Of a stretch of DNA of 10,521 nt, positions 5,705-10,521 are shown piece by piece. This DNA is from Euryarchaeota archaeon UBA242 (GTDB lineage Archaea > Thermoplasmatota > Poseidoniia > Poseidoniales > Poseidoniaceae). A program made the position numbers and the translations under genes. The first letter of the stretch is position 1. Each line of letters starts with the position of its first letter. Below the pieces are notes generated by a model. That model was given only the letters and a program-made list of their open reading frames with translations. It was not told where the DNA came from and did no database searches. Where the stretch lies: the NCBI GenBank assembly GCA_002499015.1, contig DAJY01000100.1, forward strand, positions 1 through 10,521. The letters are read 5' to 3'.

Positions 5705-7033
5705 ATGTCTTTGTTATTAGAGACCGATAAAGATAACACTATCAATTCTCATATTAATGAATTCACTAATAGAATGACTCTTGTGTTAGTTTCAACACTA
5801 ATTTTTACTGCGATATGGATGAATTGGATCGATTCAATACTAAGTCAGTTATTACAAATAATGCAACCATGTACATCTGACTGTCTAAACCTCTATGACC
5901 CCGCTAGATGGAGCGCTGTTAGGTGGCTATCTGCAACAGTATTGGGCCTCTTATCTTCAATTCCAATATTGATTTATCAATCATATTCCTTCGCAAAACC
6001 AGGACTATTACCTAGTGAGAAAAAATGGTTCCTATATTGGGTCATAGGCGGTACAATAGGTATTTTATCTGTAATGTCAATTACCATCTTATGGATTGTA
6101 CCAAGAGTGTTTTCATTTGGTCATGCAAGTAATATCGGAATGGGTTTCACTCCGATGTATGATGCGCCATTGATGTTACAATTTGCTATATCATTAGTTT
6201 GGGCACAAATGCTGATTGTAATTGCAGGCTTAGCAATGATAATTGCAGGTTTAACAGGCAATCTTAATCAAAAAACTGCGGACTGGTGGAGACTTAGAGT
6301 TCATGGATTATTAGTAATATTACTCGCACTATCTTTGCCACAAGTAGGTGGAATGATTGTTTTCAGTATTATTCTAATATCAATACTCTCAGTGGAAGTT
6401 ATATCGCTAAGATGGACTTCAATGATTCCAAAAGGCATTAACTCCGGGTCCCATGTATACGATTTTGAAGGCGCAAAAAGAAATATCTTAATCGTAGATT
6501 GTCGTTGTGATGGTGGATGTGAATCCATTTCTTCCGAAAGCACTCTAGATCTAAATATTTCAACATATAATGGATTATGCAACAGTAGAAAGGAGCGCTT
6601 AGAGTTGTTAGATAAAGTAAGGTTAGAACGTGTAACAGATGTATTTATTTCTGGATGTAACGGCGAACCATTACCACATTTATTCAAGAGTAATTGCCAT
6701 TCACTAAGTTGTGATGTAAGGGGATTAGAACTAATGCAAATTCAATCTTACCGAACCATACCACAAAATCAACTTGGTCTTGATACTGCACTTGCTATTG
6801 CCAGTCAAAACGATCCATGGCTGGTAGAAGATTTGCCATTCCGCTTAGTTGAAGTACTGAAAAAAACATCTCGATTACCGACATCAATTGTTTTAGATTC
6901 AAGGGCAAAGGATAGACGTTGGGGCTTACAACTTGATTCAGATACAGCATTCATCAATACATACGGATGTGAAATTGATGGAATCGTTAAGCAGTTGTCA
7001 ACTCTTGATTTAGATTTAAAAGTAATGAATTGA
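5705..7033 (+). CDS. tatC: Sec-independent translocase TatC with an added Cys-rich C-terminal domain
   Basis: Core receptor of the twin-arginine translocase, which exports folded proteins across the membrane. Seen in 442 residues: N-terminal H16-I-N-E-F-T-N-R (TatC 'H..ELR.R' element), six hydrophobic segments (about 23-50, 70-92, 108-134, 155-183, 198-213, 215-235), and the TatC signature S85-I-P-I-L-I-Y-Q92 ... P99-G-L-L-P-S-E105. TatC proteins usually end near residue 240-260. Here about 200 more residues follow (about 245-442), predicted to be soluble and on the cytoplasmic side, with eight Cys: C266, C268, C272, C292, C318, C331, C336 and C422. That domain is not recognised with confidence; the C292 and C318 surroundings recall the N-terminal part of HdrA-like Fe-S proteins. 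Two further Cys (C56, C60) sit in the first external loop. No tatA is visible here. TatC part secure, added domain unknown. Confidence 0.85.
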   Translation: MSLLLETDKDNTINSHINEFTNRMTLVLVSTLIFTAIWMNWIDSILSQLLQIMQPCTSDCLNLYDPARWSAVRWLSATVLGLLSSIPILIYQSYSFAKPGLLPSEKKWFLYWVIGGTIGILSVMSITILWIVPRVFSFGHASNIGMGFTPMYDAPLMLQFAISLVWAQMLIVIAGLAMIIAGLTGNLNQKTADWWRLRVHGLLVILLALSLPQVGGMIVFSIILISILSVEVISLRWTSMIPKGINSGSHVYDFEGAKRNILIVDCRCDGGCESISSESTLDLNISTYNGLCNSRKERLELLDKVRLERVTDVFISGCNGEPLPHLFKSNCHSLSCDVRGLELMQIQSYRTIPQNQLGLDTALAIASQNDPWLVEDLPFRLVEVLKKTSRLPTSIVLDSRAKDRRWGLQLDSDTAFINTYGCEIDGIVKQLSTLDLDLKVMN

Positions 7034-7080
7034 TATCTATTTACACCAACGTTGAAACGATTTGAGCAGTAGGCGATGTT

Positions 7081-9219
7081 ATGCGACCTGCACTTGGTGT
7101 ACCATTTTTAGTGGTTCTCCTTCTAGCAAGTTCGTGGTCTTACTCAAATGGTGATACCATTGAGCAATGGATGCGTGAAAACGCAATCATTGTATCATCA
7201 GAAGATAAATCACCTATATTGAACTTACAACAAGACGAAAGATGGCTAGTATTGATAATTGATTTTGAGCAATCTCCAGCGGATTCAGCATGGGGTCCAG
7301 AACAAGCAAGAAATATTTTACAAGAGAGTGCGGTAGATTATATCGAACAAATAAGTGGAGGTAAATCATCTGTTGAGATTGTTGTTGCCGATGATGTAAC
7401 TCGAGCATCTGGTGCTCTAGCCGACTATGGTTCTGACGTCAATGGGCAGAGAGATGTTGATGAAGATGGTGAGTTTCTACCAATGGCATTGGCTCGGGAA
7501 GCAATTGAAAGTCATATATCCACTGTTAATTGGAGTCAATACGACTTAGATGGTGATGGTTGGGTTGATAGGTTATTGATTTTACATACGACCAAGGGAC
7601 AAGAAGAAAATACTGGATCAAGTGATAGGATTTGGAGCCATTATACCACCTTTAAAGAACCAATAGAAATTTCAAAGGATTTGAAAGTTGGCCACTATAC
7701 AATGTCTAGTTTGCGTACTGGGTCAAGTGGAATAGGAACAATGCTGCACGAAATGCTCCATCAAATGGGATCATTAGACTTGTACCCAGTTCATGATACA
7801 TTCCAAACTCATCAATGGAAGGGCGTCGGAGATTGGGATATTATGGCTAGTGGAAATTGGAATGGCGGGGGTTCTTGGCCTGCTTTACCTACAGCTGCAA
7901 GTCTAGAATTAATAGGTGCAATGCGTCAACAAAATATGGATTTACAATGGCCAAGTAGTGCAATCTCCCCGTGCATTGGGCCAAGTATCAAAATGACCGG
8001 CATGAGTGAAGGAGGTAATACTTTGAAAATTCAAATATCTCAATCAGAAGTAATCTGGTTGGAATATAGGAGCAATAGTGGTTTTGATTCACAACTACCC
8101 GGTTCAGGTCTTCTAGTAACATATCAAGATAAGAGCGTAGGTGATATGGAACAGAATGAATTGAATCGAGACCCTCAGCAACCTTGGTTATCAGTAATCG
8201 AAGCTGATGGAAGAAATGACATGACCAGTGGAACCAATAGTGGAGAGGCTGATGATTTATTTAATTCAGGTAGTTTTGGGGCTGATGGGATAAAGATTTA
8301 TGATCACGATGGAGTCTTAGTTCCGTGGATTGCCACCGTAGAACATAACGAGGATTTATTTGTTAACTTTACAGCACCTAATTGCTCTCCTTCAATGGAT
8401 ATTGATCTCCAAGACCATGGCTATGTAACCCTTCCTGGTGATGATTTCACCTTCACTGCAACTGGTTCTGAAAATTGTCTAATGGAATTGGATTTGTTAC
8501 TATCTGATGGCAATAGAATTTTCTTTACAAATTCTAGCGATGCTCAAATGACTGCAGGTACAAAGCAATTTTCTGCTATAATTAACGGAACTAGAACTCC
8601 ACAATCGCAGTCTGCATTAACTGGTTCTATTTCTTGTGGAAGTTCTTATTTTGAAATAAATACAATGCTATTAACATTGGGAAAAATACCAATTCCAAGC
8701 GAAATATTTGGTAAAATTGATACTAATAAACAGCAACTAATCTCCTTGGAAATTGATTCAATGGGCAACTTTTCAAACACATTTAGAGTAGAAGTGAATG
8801 GCCCACTATCACGTATTGCTGAAACAAGTGATGAAATATTTTTAGATGAATCTAGTCAATTAGTTATTGATATAGATCCAAAGGGTCTACTGAGTGACGG
8901 TATGATCATAAATGGGGAAATCGTATTGGTTTCATTTTCCGGACATAGATGGGAATACCCAGTTGAATTTATTGCTCAATCGGATTCATCAGAACTAGAA
9001 CAATGGAGACAGCCATCCAATATGCTCGCATTAGCAGGTGCTTTAGCGATGTTGTGGACCATTCTTGGTATGAGAGACAGTATTAATAAGAATAAAAATT
9101 TAGTTTTGATAGAATCTATCAGCACTCCAGATAATGATACAAGGAGTGAACAAATAAATATTGATTCAATTGAAGATGAAGTTCCAGAGTTAGATTCATG
9201 GGGAAGATTAATCGATTAA
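7081..9219 (+). CDS. M6-family (immune inhibitor A-like) zinc metalloprotease, membrane-anchored
   Basis: Likely an exported protease degrading proteins outside the cell. Seen in 712 residues: signal sequence about 1-24 (hydrophobic 6-19); catalytic domain with metzincin-like H223-E-M-L-H227-Q-M-G230-S-L-D233, where H223, H227 and probably D233 bind zinc and E224 is the catalytic base; downstream G250-D-W-D-I-M255-A-S-G-N-W-N-G, the M6 Met-containing element; acidic loop D155-L-D-G-D-G-W-V-D163 of EF-hand-like calcium-binding type, and a second DVDEDGE at 125-131; then beta-rich C-terminal domains (about 300-635) with Cys pairs that could form disulfides; a membrane helix near 647-664; and a charged tail of about 48 residues, presumably cytoplasmic. 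Weak ribosome site AGGCGAT at 7071-7077. Lies 47 nt after tatC; the signal has no RR pair, so it is probably a Sec substrate. Family secure, substrate unknown. Confidence 0.88.
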   Translation: MRPALGVPFLVVLLLASSWSYSNGDTIEQWMRENAIIVSSEDKSPILNLQQDERWLVLIIDFEQSPADSAWGPEQARNILQESAVDYIEQISGGKSSVEIVVADDVTRASGALADYGSDVNGQRDVDEDGEFLPMALAREAIESHISTVNWSQYDLDGDGWVDRLLILHTTKGQEENTGSSDRIWSHYTTFKEPIEISKDLKVGHYTMSSLRTGSSGIGTMLHEMLHQMGSLDLYPVHDTFQTHQWKGVGDWDIMASGNWNGGGSWPALPTAASLELIGAMRQQNMDLQWPSSAISPCIGPSIKMTGMSEGGNTLKIQISQSEVIWLEYRSNSGFDSQLPGSGLLVTYQDKSVGDMEQNELNRDPQQPWLSVIEADGRNDMTSGTNSGEADDLFNSGSFGADGIKIYDHDGVLVPWIATVEHNEDLFVNFTAPNCSPSMDIDLQDHGYVTLPGDDFTFTATGSENCLMELDLLLSDGNRIFFTNSSDAQMTAGTKQFSAIINGTRTPQSQSALTGSISCGSSYFEINTMLLTLGKIPIPSEIFGKIDTNKQQLISLEIDSMGNFSNTFRVEVNGPLSRIAETSDEIFLDESSQLVIDIDPKGLLSDGMIINGEIVLVSFSGHRWEYPVEFIAQSDSSELEQWRQPSNMLALAGALAMLWTILGMRDSINKNKNLVLIESISTPDNDTRSEQINIDSIEDEVPELDSWGRLID

Positions 9220-9227
9220 TTTTTCCC
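9201..9227. terminator. Inverted repeat spanning the convergent stop codons, candidate bidirectional terminator
   Basis: GGGAAG (9201-9206), then the perfect 14-bp palindrome ATTAATCGATTAAT (9207-9220), then TTTTCCC (9221-9227). The outer arms pair as GGGAA with TTCCC plus one G-T pair, leaving one unpaired T, so either transcript can fold into a long hairpin. The stop codons of the protease (9217-9219) and EndA (9216-9218) both lie inside the palindrome. Structure seen directly; a terminator or mRNA 3'-end role is inferred. Confidence 0.45.
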
Positions 9228-10331
9228 AGGTAGCCAGCGTTTTATTTGTAGGCAATTCCAATCATCTTTCTGCCCAATAATACAGACCCAACTCTTGTGC
9301 ACACCTTCTGCTAATCTAACGGAAAGACAAACTCCTTCCCAAGTTGAAGGTGCATCAGATTCAGTTTGTACTAGCCAAGGTGCATGAGATTGTTCCACCG
9401 CAGCATCATAAACTCTCCAACGACAGCCAAATTTAAATCCAGGTCGAATTATTAGCCCTTTTGCCATCAAGTGAGCGAAAAGAGAATCTACGTGGGAAGG
9501 TTGATTTTCATTTGAAAGTATATTTGCAAGCCATTCACCCTCTTCTCGCCTCAACAGTCTACCGCTCATATGCTCAACACCAACGGCAGCCCATGCCCAT
9601 TGCTGCTGAGAAGGGATGTACCAGCCATCACCCCACGGAAGTTTCTGTGACCAAAATTGGCGTATTGAATCTTGCTCTGATTCAGTTAATTGGTTCCAAG
9701 TTTTTTGATTACCCTCCATATTGATCTTATCAAGTCTGTACATAGTCACATCCATCTCTTCATCAACAATATATAATTCAGGAATATATCCTTCTGATTT
9801 AACATTACTCGCCCACTCTAATAATTCAACGATATCTACCGAATCTGTAGTGCAAGCCCATCTCGCTTGGGCCTCTGGCTGCTCTTTGCCAAATGATTGT
9901 TCTCTTCTCCACCTTACTGCCCATGTACTAGGGTGGATCTTTTCAGCCAATTCATCTTTGAGATGCACTGATGGAATTACCAATTCTCCACCACTTCTTG
10001 CAACATCAAAAACTACAGCACGAGCAATGTGTTGTGAATCTAGAACTAATTGTTCACTAAACCATGAATCGTATGGAAGAGGCATATGTCTATGCCAATG
10101 ACAGAATAACACCTCCTCGCTAAGCAATAGAATACCTCCATCAGATGTTGTTTGTCCTAGACCACTTTTTTGGTATAATCTTGAGGATAGTGGTGCTGCA
10201 ACATACCAATAATCCCCTCTCTTGACTGGAGCAGGATGAGGGTTAGTAGGTGCTTGATTTTTACCTGAGGATTGACCAAGGGGGCGGCGGTTACGTTGCC
10301 TTGGCGTAAACTTGCGACTTTGGTCCCCCAT
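9216..10331 (-). CDS. endA: tRNA-intron endonuclease, two-repeat archaeal EndA
   Basis: Cleaves pre-tRNA introns at the bulge-helix-bulge motif. Seen, numbering from ATG 10331 (371 residues): a basic, Pro/Gln-rich N-terminus (about 1-38); a first EndA-like repeat with L52-Y-Q-K-S-G-L-G and an 'I-V-D-E-E-M-D-V-T-M-Y' strand (188-198), which matches the catalytically inactive repeat of homodimeric enzymes; then the active repeat (about 240-371) with K300-F-G-C-R-W-R-V-Y308, H316-A-P-W-L-V and V344-H-K346-S-W. The catalytic triad is Y308, H316, K346. Length fits the alpha-2 class (about 305-350) with an added N-terminal tail. The reading frame opens 45 nt further up at a TTG (10376), but ATG 10331 is preferred: it is the only ATG near, though neither site has a clear ribosome signal. 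Stop overlaps that of the convergent protease gene. The assignment is firm; whether it forms an alpha-2 dimer is inferred. Confidence 0.92.
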   Translation of the reverse strand: MGDQSRKFTPRQRNRRPLGQSSGKNQAPTNPHPAPVKRGDYWYVAAPLSSRLYQKSGLGQTTSDGGILLLSEEVLFCHWHRHMPLPYDSWFSEQLVLDSQHIARAVVFDVARSGGELVIPSVHLKDELAEKIHPSTWAVRWRREQSFGKEQPEAQARWACTTDSVDIVELLEWASNVKSEGYIPELYIVDEEMDVTMYRLDKINMEGNQKTWNQLTESEQDSIRQFWSQKLPWGDGWYIPSQQQWAWAAVGVEHMSGRLLRREEGEWLANILSNENQPSHVDSLFAHLMAKGLIIRPGFKFGCRWRVYDAAVEQSHAPWLVQTESDAPSTWEGVCLSVRLAEGVHKSWVCIIGQKDDWNCLQIKRWLPGKN

Positions 10332-10473
10332 AATGTCGGCTAGCAACCCACATAATTGAGTGCGTCGGAGAATCAATCACGATAATTAGTAGACCACATG
10401 GTGAATTACGCTATGACCTGTAACCGATGCCCCTATGTGCTTTCGCCATCCTAGCCAGTATAGAGGGGATTCA
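10332..10473. other. Divergent intergenic region upstream of endA
   Basis: About 140 nt between the endA start and the probable start of a plus-strand gene. It contains the in-frame but unlikely TTG extension of endA (10332-10376) and an AT-rich patch (GATAATTAGTAG, 10381-10392) that may hold a promoter. A GAGGGGAT ribosome-site-like stretch at 10463-10470 closes the region. I see no tRNA, repeat or terminator in it. Confidence 0.35.
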
Positions 10474-10521
10474 GTGGTAGACGGATATCTAGGTTCATTA
10501 ACTACTGAAGAAAGGATGTTA
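10474..10521 (+). CDS. Probable 5' end of an unidentified gene (cut by window edge)
   Basis: An open frame starts at GTG 10474 and runs to the last base, encoding 16 residues (VVDGYLGSLTTEERML). GAGGGGAT at 10463-10470 matches the Shine-Dalgarno consensus at seven of eight positions and begins 11 nt before the GTG, the same spacing as at tatC. The same frame is open back to an ATG at 10435, but that ATG has no ribosome site and its extra residues look non-coding in character. Too short to identify. It would be divergent from endA. Confidence 0.4.
   Translation, partial: MVDGYLGSLTTEERML

Noticed and set aside
9461..10101. Two plus-strand open frames opposite endA
   Set aside because: endA on the other strand has a full catalytic triad and both family repeats; these frames have no ribosome sites or recognisable motifs.
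10463..10521. tRNA-like stretch (TTCAGTGGTAGAC followed later by GGTTCA)
   Set aside because: It recalls a D-arm and T-loop, but the spacing between them is too short for an anticodon arm and no acceptor stem can be formed.
1..10521. CRISPR array, insertion sequence, prophage or defence system
   Set aside because: No regularly spaced repeats, transposase, integrase, terminal inverted repeats or defence-type domains were seen; all sizeable genes are assigned to metabolic, envelope or RNA-processing families.

Overview
This AT-rich window looks like part of a planktonic euryarchaeal genome, most plausibly Poseidoniia (Marine Group II, or the related Marine Group III). The archaeal call rests on a two-repeat tRNA-intron endonuclease (EndA) beside a TatC. 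The neighbours fit that group: a three-gene proton-pumping transhydrogenase, an LDH-like malate dehydrogenase, a membrane-anchored M6 metalloprotease and a single-CxCH envelope protein. Several starts have an AGGTGA-like Shine-Dalgarno sequence about 10-12 nt upstream. The lineage is an inference from gene content; no marker gene here fixes it.

Layout. 1-531 (+): 3' part of a YgfZ/GcvT-like folate-binding protein. 533-1471 (-): malate dehydrogenase, convergent with the first gene and separated from it by 1 nt. 1472-1696: divergent intergenic region with a 10-bp tandem repeat and two perfect palindromes. 1697-4606 (+): pntAA-pntAB-pntB, overlapping or tightly coupled, encoding NAD(P) transhydrogenase. 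4707-5663 (+): secreted, membrane-anchored protein with a CSCH motif and a Reeler/choice-of-anchor-V-like domain. 5705-7033 (+): TatC with an extra Cys-rich C-terminal domain of about 200 residues. 7081-9219 (+): M6-type metalloprotease with a C-terminal membrane anchor. 9216-10331 (-): tRNA splicing endonuclease, whose stop codon overlaps that of the protease inside a 27-nt inverted repeat. 10474-10521 (+): probable start of another gene cut by the window edge.

How the genes relate. Malate dehydrogenase produces or consumes NADH, and the divergently transcribed transhydrogenase uses the proton gradient to convert NADH into NADPH, so the two flank a shared control region and form a redox-cofactor module. 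The next three plus-strand genes are all envelope genes: a signal-peptide protein with an N-terminal RR pair, the Tat translocase core, and an exported protease. The most unusual item is the soluble Cys-rich domain fused to TatC; its Cys spacing and flanking pattern faintly recall the N-terminal region of HdrA-type iron-sulfur proteins, which would put a possible metal or redox domain on the protein-export machinery. I see no mobile element, CRISPR array, rRNA or convincing tRNA.
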